Notes: generated by a model from the letters alone, not told the origin. Shown: positions 34,700-43,276, counted from the first letter of the stretch. The stretch: 64,000 nt of DNA from Candidatus Alcyoniella australis (GCA_030765605.1 JAVCCG010000113.1:1-64000), one strand, 5' to 3'. Made by a program: numbers and translations.

Positions 34700-35080
34700 T
34701 TGAAACATTTTTGGTTGATAGCGATCCTGGGGCTGATCTGCTGCATCGCAGCCTGCGCGCTGTCCGGCTCGGATGACGATGATGATGACACGGACGGCGG
34801 CGATGACGACGATGATACGGATGACGCGCTGGCCGGGGAGTGGTCGTGCGAAACGCTCCAAAACGGCAAAGAGTGGACGGCCCACGATTGGACGATAACC
34901 TTTGACGGCTGCGAGCCAGCGGGCTCAGTTCTGATATGTCAGACAGAGACGAACGACGGAGGTACAGCTGTAAGGTTCTATCCGGGATATCACAACGCGG
35001 GACACGGCACACTTTCGTACATCTCGCTCCTGACTGACGTTCAAGGCGGACTGCTTTACCGCTGCACCCGGGTAGATTGA
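34700..35080 (+). CDS. Poly-Asp lipoprotein within the phage region, copy A
   Basis: 126 residues, TTG start with AGGAGG six bases before. Signal peptide and lipobox IAAC (Cys near residue 19), then a spacer of Asp with few other residues, then an ~80-residue domain (LAGEWSCETLQNGKEWTAHD, LLYRCTRVD) with four cysteines. The next gene is a paralogue. The lipobox-Asp spacer layout matches the host protein at 14970. It is probably a host-surface protein expressed from the phage element. Confidence 0.7.
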   Translation: MKHFWLIAILGLICCIAACALSGSDDDDDDTDGGDDDDDTDDALAGEWSCETLQNGKEWTAHDWTITFDGCEPAGSVLICQTETNDGGTAVRFYPGYHNAGHGTLSYISLLTDVQGGLLYRCTRVD

Positions 35081-35107
35081 CGTCGATTACATAATGAGGA
35101 AGAGAGC

Positions 35108-35545
35108 ATGAAACGCTTTTGGGTAATTGCGATCCTGGGCCTAATCTGCTGCATAGCGGCCTGCGCGCTGTCCGGCAGTGACGATGACGACGACGATATG
35201 GACACAGACAGCGGCGACGATGATGCTGACGACGACGACACAGACGGTGATGACGACGATCCTAGGGATGACGGCATTGATGTGAGCGGAGTATGGAACT
35301 GTCTATACATCATTGAAGGCGACGAAGAATGGCGAGGATATCAGGGGGGGTACGAAGAGACTTTTGAGGACACCTGCAAACTCTTCGACAACGCCATTCT
35401 GTGTTTTGATGACGACCCGGAGACAGGGGCAGACGGGGCCGTAATCACAGCCCCAGCGACGCTTAAGGATGGCGTGCTGACGATTGTCAGGGTGCCGATG
35501 AGCAGTAGCAATTACACAATAAAGCGCTGCACCCGCGCCGACTGA
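35108..35545 (+). CDS. Poly-Asp lipoprotein within the phage region, copy B
   Basis: 145 residues, paralogue of the preceding gene (MKRFWVIAILGLICCIAAC against MKHFWLIAILGLICCIAAC). The Asp-rich spacer is longer. The outer domain has VSGVWNCLYIIEGDEEWRGY and ends NYTIKRCTRAD, matching copy A at both ends. A terminator follows. The role is unknown; surface modification of the host during lysogeny is possible. Confidence 0.7.
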   Translation: MKRFWVIAILGLICCIAACALSGSDDDDDDMDTDSGDDDADDDDTDGDDDDPRDDGIDVSGVWNCLYIIEGDEEWRGYQGGYEETFEDTCKLFDNAILCFDDDPETGADGAVITAPATLKDGVLTIVRVPMSSSNYTIKRCTRAD

Positions 35546-35570
35546 CAACCTGACAACCGCGACCACGTGG

Positions 35571-35601
35571 GGCTCGGACTTCGGTCCGGGCCTTTTGTTT
35601 T
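35571..35601 (+). terminator. Rho-independent terminator with TTCG loop
   Basis: Stem GGCTCGGAC/GTCCGGGCC with a TTCG tetraloop, followed by TTTTGTTTT. It separates the lipoprotein pair from the lysis-like genes. Confidence 0.88.
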
Positions 35602-35611
35602 GGAGACAGCA

Positions 35612-35818
35612 TTGAATACACGAATCAGCGACGACGATATCGCCCGCCGGCTGGAATGCATGGAGCGCAAGCTCGATCGGATCCGCACCCAGGATCTGCC
35701 CGGCCTACGCATTGCGATCGCCACGCTCAAGGTGCGCGCCTCGCTGTGGGGCGGACTGGCCGGGCTGGTGCCCGCGTTGATCGCCGTCATCGTGCTGCTG
35801 CTGCGGCTGCTGAGTTAG
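35612..35818 (+). CDS. Small coiled-coil membrane protein, XhlA-like
   Basis: 68 residues from TTG 35612 with GGAG upstream. An amphipathic helix (DIARRLECMERKLDRIRTQD) precedes one C-terminal membrane segment (LAGLVPALIAVIVLLLRLL). This layout resembles XhlA-type proteins that assist holins. It lies just before the amidase gene, which supports a lysis role. Confidence 0.6.
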   Translation: MNTRISDDDIARRLECMERKLDRIRTQDLPGLRIAIATLKVRASLWGGLAGLVPALIAVIVLLLRLLS

Positions 35819-35862
35819 TTCTTTCCTGAATAGTCCTCGATTCAACCGACATGGGAGATCCG

Positions 35863-36438
35863 ATGCGGAACCAAATGCTGCAACTGCTCGACCTGCGCCA
35901 CAGGCTGCCCGTTCACAGCAGCAAACATTGGAGGCGCAGAGAGATCGACCAAATCCGCTGCGTTGTGACCCACCAAAGTCTGGGCTCGGCCGCCGAACTC
36001 GAGCCGGGCCTGCTCACGCGCTATTTGGCCGCGTACCACGTTAAGAGCGATCCGCGCGGCACAGCCTACGGCCGCAACTGGCCGGGCCTGGCCTACCACT
36101 TCTGCATCGAGCCTTGCGGCGCGCTGATCTGGGCCAACGACCTGGAGTCCGTGACCTATCACACGGGCGGCGCGCGCAACCGCGACGGCGTGGGAATCGT
36201 AATCTGCGGCGATTTCGACGGCCCGGGCCATGCGGGAAAACATCAGCCGACAGCGGCGCAGCACCAGGCCTGGCTGCGGTTGATGGCCTGGCTCGAGCAC
36301 GACCTCCAGATCGCGCCTGCACAAATCTACGGCCACTGCGACGCTCCGGGCGGCACGCTAAAGGCCGCCTGCCCGGGCTACGTGGTCCATGGCTGGATCA
36401 AGAGCTACTCAAATGCCAAACAACGACAAAAAGCATAA
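35863..36438 (+). CDS. N-acetylmuramoyl-L-alanine amidase (Amidase_2)
   Basis: 191 residues from ATG 35863, which has GGGAGA six bases before; ATG 35851 lacks one. Motifs of the T7-lysozyme/Amidase_2 fold are IRCVVTHQSLG (first zinc His), GLAYHFCIEPCG, VTYHTGGARNRDGVGIVICG, and IYGHCDAPGG...KAACPGY (second His and zinc Cys). It should cut the amide bond between muramic acid and peptide in the cell wall for lysis or entry. The gene overlaps the next by 26 bases. Confidence 0.85.
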   Translation: MRNQMLQLLDLRHRLPVHSSKHWRRREIDQIRCVVTHQSLGSAAELEPGLLTRYLAAYHVKSDPRGTAYGRNWPGLAYHFCIEPCGALIWANDLESVTYHTGGARNRDGVGIVICGDFDGPGHAGKHQPTAAQHQAWLRLMAWLEHDLQIAPAQIYGHCDAPGGTLKAACPGYVVHGWIKSYSNAKQRQKA

Positions 36439-36667
36439 CGCTCTGGGCGCGGCGGCTGCGGCCGCGGCGGCCAAGGCAGTGGTTCAGCTCGCCGCGTTCA
36501 AGGTCTGGGTGTTGGCCTGCGCGGTCTCCCTGGTGCTCGTCGGCAGCATCGACGGCCAGTCCTTTGCCTGGATCGTGGCCGCGCTGGTCGCCGGACGCGC
36601 GGCCGAATACTGGCGCGTGCCCGGATCGGGCTACGGCCTGCCGCCCCAGGGCGGCCCCGGAGATTGA
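36413..36667 (+). CDS. Small membrane protein, possible holin
   Basis: 84 residues from ATG 36413. Two membrane segments (AAAKAVVQLAAFKVWVLACA onward, and SFAWIVAALVAGRAAEYW) follow a short polar N-terminus. An Ala-rich stretch and position directly after the amidase suggest a holin. No specific family is recognised. Confidence 0.5.
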   Translation: MPNNDKKHNALGAAAAAAAAKAVVQLAAFKVWVLACAVSLVLVGSIDGQSFAWIVAALVAGRAAEYWRVPGSGYGLPPQGGPGD

Positions 36668-36670
36668 GCC

Positions 36671-37492
36671 ATGCAAATCAGCACCCGAACAAAAATCGAG
36701 ATCGCGCTGATTGCGGCGCTGATCGTGCTCTCGTTGGTCGCCCTGTACCAGCATCGTCTGGCGACCGGGGCCCAGGCCGCACTCGAACAAAACCTCAACG
36801 CCGCGGAATTGGACGACCTAAGCGCCGGAGTAATCGGCGCGCGGGCCGTGGACAGCTCGGCCTTAAAACGGCTGATCGCGAAACGCCCCGGCGCGATCAG
36901 ACCCGAGGCGCACGGGCTGCGGCCCTACGGCGCGACCAATGCCGAGGCAATCGTTCGATCCAGGGGAGGCGGGGAACTTGTACGTCGCAGCTCCCCGACG
37001 ACCGAGGACGCGGCGGTCCCTCCTGCCGCCGCCGGCTCCGCCTCCCCACCTTCACTGCACTTCCACGACTGGCGGCTGAACCTCGACGCCTTTCCCGCAC
37101 ACGACGATCCCGCGCGCTGGCGGATCGAGTACGAGCTGCGCCAACGCTTCCGCCTGGAGGCTGAGCTGTGGTCCGATGACGCGGGCAACATCGCGGCCCA
37201 GAGCATGCGGCTGATCGAGCTCGGAGCGCAGGGCGAGGATCTGGCAGCGGCCGAACTAACCCGCGCCAGCTTTGTCACTGCGCCGAAAAAATCGAATTGG
37301 CGCGAACGTGTGGGGCCGTTTATCAGCTCGGATCTGTTCGTGGATTTAGACCGCAACGGGCCGCATCACGCCGCGCTGAGCGCGACCGCCGGAGTAGAGC
37401 TGTGGGGCGCGTGCCTGGGACTGCGCGTGGTTGCGAACGACGAGTTGCGCGCCCGCGCCGGTTTGATGCTCGGCTGGCGCCGCCGCTGGTAA
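36671..37492 (+). CDS. Membrane-anchored phage protein of unknown role
   Basis: 273 residues. One N-terminal membrane segment (IEIALIAALIVLSLVALYQH), a low-complexity middle (SPTTEDAAVPPAAAGSAS), then a C-terminal domain with strand-like repeats (HDWRLNLDAFPAHDDPARWR, FISSDLFVDLDRNGPHHAAL) ending GWRRRW. The position after amidase and holin candidates could suit a spanin, but no lipobox partner is seen. It is the last gene of the element. Confidence 0.45.
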   Translation: MQISTRTKIEIALIAALIVLSLVALYQHRLATGAQAALEQNLNAAELDDLSAGVIGARAVDSSALKRLIAKRPGAIRPEAHGLRPYGATNAEAIVRSRGGGELVRRSSPTTEDAAVPPAAAGSASPPSLHFHDWRLNLDAFPAHDDPARWRIEYELRQRFRLEAELWSDDAGNIAAQSMRLIELGAQGEDLAAAELTRASFVTAPKKSNWRERVGPFISSDLFVDLDRNGPHHAALSATAGVELWGACLGLRVVANDELRARAGLMLGWRRRW

Positions 37493-37494
37493 AA

Positions 37495-37520
37495 CGAAGC
37501 CCCCGCAAGCGGGGGCTTCG
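37495..37520 (-). terminator. Terminator of the tRNA-Leu transcript
   Basis: Stem CGAAGCCCCCGC/GCGGGGGCTTCG with a 2-base loop. A TTTT follows only when read on the minus strand, so it ends transcription coming from tRNA-Leu. Confidence 0.75.
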
Positions 37521-37530
37521 ATCGATTCGA

Positions 37531-37617
37531 TGGTGCGAAAGGGGGGATTCGAACCCCCATGAGCTTGCACTCACTGGACCCTGAACCCAGCGCGTCTACC
37601 AGTTCCGCCACTTTCGC
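37531..37617 (-). tRNA. tRNA-Leu (anticodon CAG)
   Basis: Acceptor GCGAAAG pairs with CTTTCGC, the anticodon stem-loop CTGGG TTCAGGG TCCAG gives anticodon CAG, and a long variable arm and GGTTCGAATCC T-loop are present. CCA is encoded at 37533-37531. The 3' end faces the phage-like element, the usual orientation for integration sites. Confidence 0.95.
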
Positions 37618-37645
37618 ACTCTTTTCCCCGGTTCAGGGAAGTATC

Positions 37646-37674
37646 CGTTTACCACCAGATATCTGCACTGTCAA
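37646..37674 (-). promoter_or_regulatory. Promoter of tRNA-Leu
   Basis: On the minus strand TTGACA (37674-37669) is followed by 17 bases and TAAACG (37651-37646), a weak -10, about 29 bases before the tRNA 5' end. Confidence 0.45.
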
Positions 37675-37740
37675 GCCTTCCGAATTCCGCCGCTAAAGAA
37701 CCTCCCTTCGATTCTCTATTGATCTTGCCTCCCACTGTAG

Positions 37741-37769
37741 TTGACATCGGCCAAGCGCTGATGCTAGCT
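37741..37769 (+). promoter_or_regulatory. Promoter of the START-domain gene
   Basis: TTGACA at 37741-37746, a 17-base spacer, then CTAGCT. Transcription would start near 37776, which fits the downstream GTG start at 37803 better than the ATG at 37782. Confidence 0.45.
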
Positions 37770-37802
37770 TGATTTCCTCTGATGACCAAACTGGGGGATG
37801 TT

Positions 37803-38498
37803 GTGCGCAAACTGCGGTTTTTCTTAGGGATTGCCTTGAGCTTGGCCATGCTCGGGACGCTGTGCGTCACAGCGGCAACGGCGCAAAATCCAGCCGATGA
37901 GGGTTGGGTGCTCAAAAAGGACTCGGACGGGCTAAAAATATACAACCGCGAAAAGGCCGGCTCGGACATCAAGGAGCTGCTGGCGATCGGCACGATCGAC
38001 GCTGCGCCCGCGCGCGTGTTCAAGGTGCTGGGCGACTACGAGAACTTCAAGGACTTCATGCCCTACACAGAAGCCTCGCACATCATCAAGACCGAACAGC
38101 AGGGCGATAAGAAGCTCACTTGGTGGTTTACGTTGCTCGACCTGCCGATGGTCAGCGACCGCTACTACACCCTGGTGCTCACCGACGGACAAGAGGGCGA
38201 TAATTTCCGCAGCCAGTGGATCATGGCCAAGGACATGCCGCCCGACCCGGCCTGGGGCGACCCGAGCATCGCTGCCTATCAGGGCAACCGCAAAGAGCCG
38301 GTCAAAACGCGCGAGAACAAGGGCTACTGGCTGCTCAAGCCGATCGACGGCGGCGCCAGGACCCAGGCGAACTACTACGTCTACACCGATCCAGGCGGAT
38401 CGATCCCCTCTTGGCTTGCCAACCAGGCAAACTCCATCGCCATTCCCGAACTGTTCAAGGCTGTCCGCGAGAGGGTTCAAGACCCGCGGTATAATTAA
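37803..38498 (+). CDS. Secreted START/SRPBCC-domain protein
   Basis: 231 residues from GTG 37803, which has GGGGG seven bases before. A signal peptide (ending TAATAQ|N) is followed by a START-like domain: WVLKKDSDGLKIYNREKAGS, VFKVLGDYENFKDFMPYTEA, DRYYTLVLTD and WLLKPIDGGARTQANYYVYT. The fold binds lipids or other hydrophobic ligands in a cavity. It is exported, so a periplasmic lipid-binding role is possible. No operon partner is close. Confidence 0.8.
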   Translation: MRKLRFFLGIALSLAMLGTLCVTAATAQNPADEGWVLKKDSDGLKIYNREKAGSDIKELLAIGTIDAAPARVFKVLGDYENFKDFMPYTEASHIIKTEQQGDKKLTWWFTLLDLPMVSDRYYTLVLTDGQEGDNFRSQWIMAKDMPPDPAWGDPSIAAYQGNRKEPVKTRENKGYWLLKPIDGGARTQANYYVYTDPGGSIPSWLANQANSIAIPELFKAVRERVQDPRYN

Positions 38499-38538
38499 TC
38501 CCGGCCAAGCCCGATCCCTGGGCTCCGCGGAGGCATGA

Positions 38539-40074
38539 TTGCGGGCTAGCACATTAATAATCGGAGTGCTGCTCGGCGCGTTGTGCGCCTGCGCCTTGGC
38601 GTCCCATGCCGTAGCCGCCGAGCAAGACTCGATCGACGAGACGGCCCAGATCCACTTTGCCGCGGCGACTGCCGCATATTTGCGCGGCGATTATCAGCTC
38701 GCAGCCGACCGCTTCGCCCTGGCTCATCACAGCTCGCCGCAGTTGACGATCGCCCTGTATTGGGAAGGAGTCTGTGCCAACGCGCTGGGGGATTACAATC
38801 GCGCCGAGGATCGGCTGCAACGCTTCCTCGATACGCAGGGCGAACCGGCCGACAGGGCGCACTTCGAGCTGGCCGTGGCGTCGATCGGTCTGCAGCGCTG
38901 GCAACGGGCGCTCTCGCAGCTCGACAGAGCGGCCCTTGCCGATCAGCCCCGGCCCGAGATCGCATATTACCGCGGCCTGTGCCTGGTGCGCCTGGAGCGG
39001 ACCGACCAAGCGCGCGTCTGGCTCCAGCGGGCGCTGAGCAATACTCCCCAGTGGCGCGACCGCATCCTGGCGTTGCTGGCGGCCTGCGACCTGATCGACG
39101 GCGACCGCAGCGCGGCCACGCGCAACATCAACGAAGCGCTGAGCGCGACCCATGACCAGGGGCTGCGCGACGAGCTGTCACTGACCATCGAGGCCATCGA
39201 GCGCAGCGCCGACCGGCTGCGCTGGTGGGATTTGTGGCTGCGGCTGGGCGGCGGATACGACAGCAACGCCGCGCTGATCTCCGACGAGTTCGAGGACGCC
39301 TCGCCCGAGTCGTACATCGCCGAAGCCGCGCTACAGGCGCTGCTGCTGCCGCTGCATCGTCCCGCGCTTAAGCAGTGGATCGGCTACCGTTTCGACGGCC
39401 GGATGCACCTGGGCTACGACAAGGATCAGCAGCCCGACGCGTCCGAGTTCGACATGCTGCGACACCGCGGTCTTTTGGGAATCCAGGGCCGGATCGGGCT
39501 GGGCCGCAGCGCGGCGCTCCAGCCGGCGTTGGGCTACACATTCAGCCACGTGACCCTCGGCGGCGAGGACTATCTGCTCGAGCATCGCGCCGACCCCTCG
39601 CTGACCATAATCGAGTCGCGGCTGCTGGCAACGCGCCTGGCCTACGCACTGCTCTACGACGATTACTACCAGATCGACGACCTCGACGGCCTTTCCCATC
39701 GCGCGGAGCTGACGCAGTTCATCAGTTTCTGGGATAATGGCGGCCTGATCAGCATCGGCGGAGGCGGCGAGATCCGACAGACAGGCGCGGAGTTGTACGA
39801 CCGGACCGCCTGGTGGGTCGCGGCCGGATTGGACGCGCCGCTGTTCGTCGGAATAAGGATCGACGTGAACTACAGCTATCGCCAGGACGACTACAGCGAT
39901 CATCCGCTGGAGCGTTACGAGACCGGCAACCGCATGGGCGTCGGGCTGCGGCGCAAGTTCGTTCAGCGACTGACCCTCGAGGTCCGCGCCCAGGTCACCG
40001 ACGTCACGGCCGATCCCGAGATCTACAGCTACAGCCGCCTGGTGGGCGGCGCGTGGCTCAAGTGGGAGTTCTGA
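38539..40074 (+). CDS. TPR plus outer-membrane beta-barrel protein
   Basis: 511 residues, TTG start with GGAGG upstream. A signal peptide (to AVAAEQ) is followed by TPR repeats at ~30-220 (AYLRGDYQLAADRFALAHHS, YRGLCLVRLERTDQARVWLQ). Residues ~235-511 alternate hydrophobic and polar strands and end in Phe (WLKWEF), typical of an outer-membrane barrel. It resembles proteins that display or secrete surface components. Its stop overlaps the start of the CRP-like gene (TGATG). Confidence 0.7.
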   Translation: MRASTLIIGVLLGALCACALASHAVAAEQDSIDETAQIHFAAATAAYLRGDYQLAADRFALAHHSSPQLTIALYWEGVCANALGDYNRAEDRLQRFLDTQGEPADRAHFELAVASIGLQRWQRALSQLDRAALADQPRPEIAYYRGLCLVRLERTDQARVWLQRALSNTPQWRDRILALLAACDLIDGDRSAATRNINEALSATHDQGLRDELSLTIEAIERSADRLRWWDLWLRLGGGYDSNAALISDEFEDASPESYIAEAALQALLLPLHRPALKQWIGYRFDGRMHLGYDKDQQPDASEFDMLRHRGLLGIQGRIGLGRSAALQPALGYTFSHVTLGGEDYLLEHRADPSLTIIESRLLATRLAYALLYDDYYQIDDLDGLSHRAELTQFISFWDNGGLISIGGGGEIRQTGAELYDRTAWWVAAGLDAPLFVGIRIDVNYSYRQDDYSDHPLERYETGNRMGVGLRRKFVQRLTLEVRAQVTDVTADPEIYSYSRLVGGAWLKWEF

Positions 40075-40766
40075 TGCGCAAGTCCTTGGAGGCGATGCGC
40101 GAGGTCCCCCTGTTCAAGGGGCTGGGAGACCGGGAGCTGGGATTGCTGTACGAGCGCTGCGTGGTGCGCTCCTACGAGCCGGACACGATCATTGTCAGGC
40201 AAGGGGCTGTGGGCGACGCGCTGTACGTGGTGCTCAGCGGCAAGGTCAAGGTCACGCTCTACTCCGAGTCGGGACGCGAGGTGGTGCTCGATACGCTCGC
40301 GCCGGAATCGTTCTTCGGCGAGATGAGCCTGATCGACGCCGCGCCGCGTTCGGCGAACGTGATCACCGTCGAGCAAAGCGAACTGCTGTACCTGGGACGC
40401 AGGGACTTCCGCCGGGCGCTGACCGACAATCCGACCCTGGCGCTGAGCCTGCTCGAGGAGCTGTGCCGCCGACTGCGCGAGGCCGACGCCAAGATCGGCC
40501 ATTTGGCGCTGGTCGATGTACAGGGCCGGGTGGCCGGATTCCTGCTGCGCCTGGGGCGCGAGCACGGCAAGAAGATGGCCGGCGGCTACTTGATCGAAAA
40601 GCGACCGACCCACCTGGAGATGGCCGGGCTGCTGGGAACCTCGCGCGAGACGGTCAGCCGGGCGATGAGCGAATTCATCAAACGCGGCTACATTCGGCAG
40701 CAGGGCCGCAAGCTGTTCATCCCGCTGGACACCCTGCTCGATCCCAAGGACGGCGGCGGGCTGTGA
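40074..40766 (+). CDS. CRP/FNR-family transcription regulator
   Basis: 230 residues. A cyclic-nucleotide-binding fold (TIIVRQGAVGDALYVVLSGK, LAPESFFGEMSLIDAAPRSA) carries the GEMSLID...RSA region that contacts phosphate in cAMP-binding members. The C-terminal helix-turn-helix is THLEMAGLLGTSRETVSRAM. No N-terminal cysteines for an Fe-S cluster are seen. It probably regulates genes in response to a nucleotide, perhaps this surface cluster. Confidence 0.88.
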   Translation: MRKSLEAMREVPLFKGLGDRELGLLYERCVVRSYEPDTIIVRQGAVGDALYVVLSGKVKVTLYSESGREVVLDTLAPESFFGEMSLIDAAPRSANVITVEQSELLYLGRRDFRRALTDNPTLALSLLEELCRRLREADAKIGHLALVDVQGRVAGFLLRLGREHGKKMAGGYLIEKRPTHLEMAGLLGTSRETVSRAMSEFIKRGYIRQQGRKLFIPLDTLLDPKDGGGL

Positions 40767-40820
40767 CATCCGTCACTTTCCCGGCGGCCGCGGACCGCTA
40801 GGCTCTGATCGAGGATTTAT

Positions 40821-41717
40821 ATGCTCGCAAGGTCCACTCTTCGCCGTTCGCTTTGTTTGGCGCTGCTGTTCGCCGCTGTAATGCTGGTCTGTGTGCCGGC
40901 GACGGCGCAGCAGGCGCAACGCACGGGCGTAGTCGTGGGCCTCAGCGGCCAAGCCACATTAATGAATCCCGGGAAGAGTCCGGTGCCGGCGATGATCGGC
41001 AGCGAGGTCGAGGTCGGCACATTGGTACGCACCGGCCCCGAGGGCAGGGTCAAGCTGTATTTCGAGCGCGACGTGGTCGTCACTTGCGGCCCGTCGAGCA
41101 GCCTCGAGATCAGCTCGTCCCTGCTCGCGCCGGACGGCTCGGACAGCCCGGGAGTGTTCCGGCTGCTGTTCGGCACGATCCGCGTGCTGGTCGGCAAGGT
41201 CTTCGGCGTTCAGCGACAGCTCGACGTGGAGACGCCCAACGGAGTGGCCGGAGTCACCGGAACGACCTTCATCGTACGCGTGCAGCCCGACGACCGTTCA
41301 TTGTTCCTCACCTTGGACGGTGCACTACGGGTCAGCGGCTCAGACGCGCAAGCCACCAGCGTGGCGCTCGTTGCGCCGAACTACACTTACGTGGTGGCCG
41401 GGACCGCGCCGATCGATCCTCAGCCCGCGCCGCGCGAACTGTGGGACGATCTGCTCGACTCCACGGAGCTCGAGTGTCGACCCGAACAGTCCGCCGCCGA
41501 CTCGCAGCGTCCGGCCGGAGCGTTGCCCTCGCTGTCGCAAATGGCCCAGCCCGGCCTGAGCCTTGAGGGACGGGACGAAGGCGAGGACGCGTCGGGCGCA
41601 GGCGACGACGAGGTCTGGATCGAGACACAGGTCCCTGCTGACAGCACAGGGGACGATGGCGAAAACGGCTCAGAGAACGAGGGCGACGTTGATGTCGTCG
41701 TCGAGTTTCCCGAGTAA
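40821..41717 (+). CDS. Secreted FecR-domain protein
   Basis: 298 residues. Signal peptide to ATAQQ, then a FecR domain: GLSGQATLMNPGKSPVPAMI, VGTLVRTGPEGRVKLYFERD and VETPNGVAGVTGTTFIVRV. The C-terminal ~90 residues are acidic and disordered. In well-studied systems FecR domains bind periplasmic ligands or transmit signals; here it is secreted, not an anti-sigma factor. It lies between the CRP-like regulator and an IPT protein. Confidence 0.8.
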   Translation: MLARSTLRRSLCLALLFAAVMLVCVPATAQQAQRTGVVVGLSGQATLMNPGKSPVPAMIGSEVEVGTLVRTGPEGRVKLYFERDVVVTCGPSSSLEISSSLLAPDGSDSPGVFRLLFGTIRVLVGKVFGVQRQLDVETPNGVAGVTGTTFIVRVQPDDRSLFLTLDGALRVSGSDAQATSVALVAPNYTYVVAGTAPIDPQPAPRELWDDLLDSTELECRPEQSAADSQRPAGALPSLSQMAQPGLSLEGRDEGEDASGAGDDEVWIETQVPADSTGDDGENGSENEGDVDVVVEFPE

Positions 41718-41737
41718 GGGCCGGGAGGAGCGAAACC

Positions 41738-42673
41738 ATGCCCTCCATTAAGGTGCAAATCCTCGGATTCATCGCCTCCGTGGCAACGATCGTCGTCCTG
41801 TGCCTGATCGTCATGGCGGGCGAGGGCTGCACCCCGGTCGCTGACGACGCCGACGCCCTGGCCCGGATCACCCTGCCCCAGAGCGTGCCCGATTCCCTGG
41901 TCTACCTCTCGCTGCTGGTCAGCGGCCCGCAGATGGACGACATCGAGCGCCGTGTGGAGCTGGGCTCCCAGTCCGAACCGTTGACCATTGAGCTCAAGGT
42001 TCCGGCGGGGCAGGATCGGCTGTTCCTCTGCCAAGCCTTTGGTTCAGACGACGTGCTGTTCTACCAAGGTCAGATTGCCAGCGACGTGATTGCCGGGGAG
42101 CAGCTGGACCTGACCATCGAGATGGCGGCCCGCGCCACCGTGCGCGGCACGATCTATCAGGCGGGCTTCGACGACTACCCCGGAAATCCGCTGTCGAGCT
42201 TCCACTTTGAGGGCGATGACGACCACCCCCAGATCCAGACCGACGGCAGCGGCGCCTACAGCCTGAGCCTGGAGCTTGGCGAACGCGAGCTGCTGGTGGA
42301 ACACGAGCAGAGCACGGCTCTGGTGTTGCTGAGCCTGGAGCAGGCCGGTCAGGTGCTGGACCTGGACGTCTACCTGGTCGATCGCAGCCGCGAAGGGCCC
42401 GCGTTGTACGCGCTGATGCCCGACGGAGCGGCAGAGGGTGACTACGTCGTGCTGCACGGCGCCGGCTTCATGCCCCTCGGCGCGCCCGCGCCGCAGGCGG
42501 TGTTCGGCGACGCGGCGGAGATATTCGTTTCCGCGCAAAGCTACGACGACACAACGATCACAGTCCAAATTCCCATCGGCCTCGGCGCGGGACCGGGCTG
42601 GATTCAGGTCTACCAATCGATGTACGCCGCGCAGTCCAGCCGCAGCAACTACATCAATCTCACCATCGAATAG
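41738..42673 (+). CDS. Lipoprotein with IPT/TIG-like domain
   Basis: 311 residues. A hydrophobic N-terminus ends AGEGC, a likely lipobox (Cys at residue 31). Strand-rich repeats follow, including a carboxypeptidase-regulatory-like unit (ARATVRGTIYQAGFDDYPGN). The C-terminal ~85 residues are like IPT/TIG domains (ALMPDGAAEGDYVVLHGAGF, TTITVQIPIGLGAGPGWIQV). It is probably displayed on the cell surface as part of the preceding cluster. The GGGAGGAG ribosome site is strong. Confidence 0.65.
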   Translation: MPSIKVQILGFIASVATIVVLCLIVMAGEGCTPVADDADALARITLPQSVPDSLVYLSLLVSGPQMDDIERRVELGSQSEPLTIELKVPAGQDRLFLCQAFGSDDVLFYQGQIASDVIAGEQLDLTIEMAARATVRGTIYQAGFDDYPGNPLSSFHFEGDDDHPQIQTDGSGAYSLSLELGERELLVEHEQSTALVLLSLEQAGQVLDLDVYLVDRSREGPALYALMPDGAAEGDYVVLHGAGFMPLGAPAPQAVFGDAAEIFVSAQSYDDTTITVQIPIGLGAGPGWIQVYQSMYAAQSSRSNYINLTIE

Positions 42674-42759
42674 ATTCCACAAAAAGCGGACAAATGAATA
42701 CCCGGCGATTGCGGTGCGGTCGATTGACAGCACACGCGGCGCGTGGGTAAAAGGAACGT

Positions 42760-43272
42760 ATGCCGTTGTGGGCCGTAATTCTGATCTGGATTGCCGTGGT
42801 CGCGTTGTTCGCGCTGGGCATGGTGGGGATTGTCGTTCCGGTGCTGCCCGGACTGGCGCTGGTCTGGGCAGGCATCGTGCTCTATGCAGTGTTGATGGGC
42901 CTGGACCAGATGCCGCTGTGGTTCGTAATCACCACCGGCGTAATCACCCTGCTGATGACCGTACTGGATTATCTCAGCGGCCTATTGGGAGCCAAGGGCT
43001 TTGGCGCGGGCAAGTGGGGCATGCTCGGCGCGTTCGCCGGGCTGGTGCTCGGCGTTGTGCTCGGATCGATGGTCGGCCTGCCGATCGTCGGCCTGTTGTT
43101 CGGACCACTGGTCGGCGCGGTGATTGCCGAGCTGATCGCAGGCAAGACCCACGGCGAGGCGATGAAGGCCGGCCTGGGGACCTTCGTCGGATTTCTCGCC
43201 GGCGCGGTAATGAAGTTCGTCGCCGGCATGGCGATGATCGTCGCCTTTATTATCCTGGCTGCGGTGACCTGA
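42760..43272 (+). CDS. DUF456 family membrane protein
   Basis: 170 residues with about four membrane segments and glycine-zipper stretches ([60 protein letters not shown]). This matches the DUF456 pattern of small integral membrane proteins with no assigned function. It is followed within 5 bases by dtd and probably forms an operon with it. Confidence 0.8.
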   Translation: MPLWAVILIWIAVVALFALGMVGIVVPVLPGLALVWAGIVLYAVLMGLDQMPLWFVITTGVITLLMTVLDYLSGLLGAKGFGAGKWGMLGAFAGLVLGVVLGSMVGLPIVGLLFGPLVGAVIAELIAGKTHGEAMKAGLGTFVGFLAGAVMKFVAGMAMIVAFIILAAVT

Positions 43273-43276
43273 GCCG

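Larger units (their letters stand above)
15737..37492 (+). mobile_element. Rearranged phage-like element with AT-rich cargo
   Basis: All genes are on the plus strand and most encode phage packaging and tail functions: TerS, TerL, portal, prohead protease, tail tube-like protein, tail chaperone, tape measure, tail tip proteins and amidase. No integrase, repressor, replication gene, capsid or clear att repeat is visible. Four stretches in the left half (15.7-19.4, 21.65-23.1, 24.37-24.74 and 24.85-25.5 kb) are clearly AT-richer than the phage genes. They encode small membrane proteins in tandem related copies. The element is probably defective as a phage. It could be a decaying prophage, or a domesticated tail or transfer particle. 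Its right end is next to tRNA-Leu. Confidence 0.75.
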
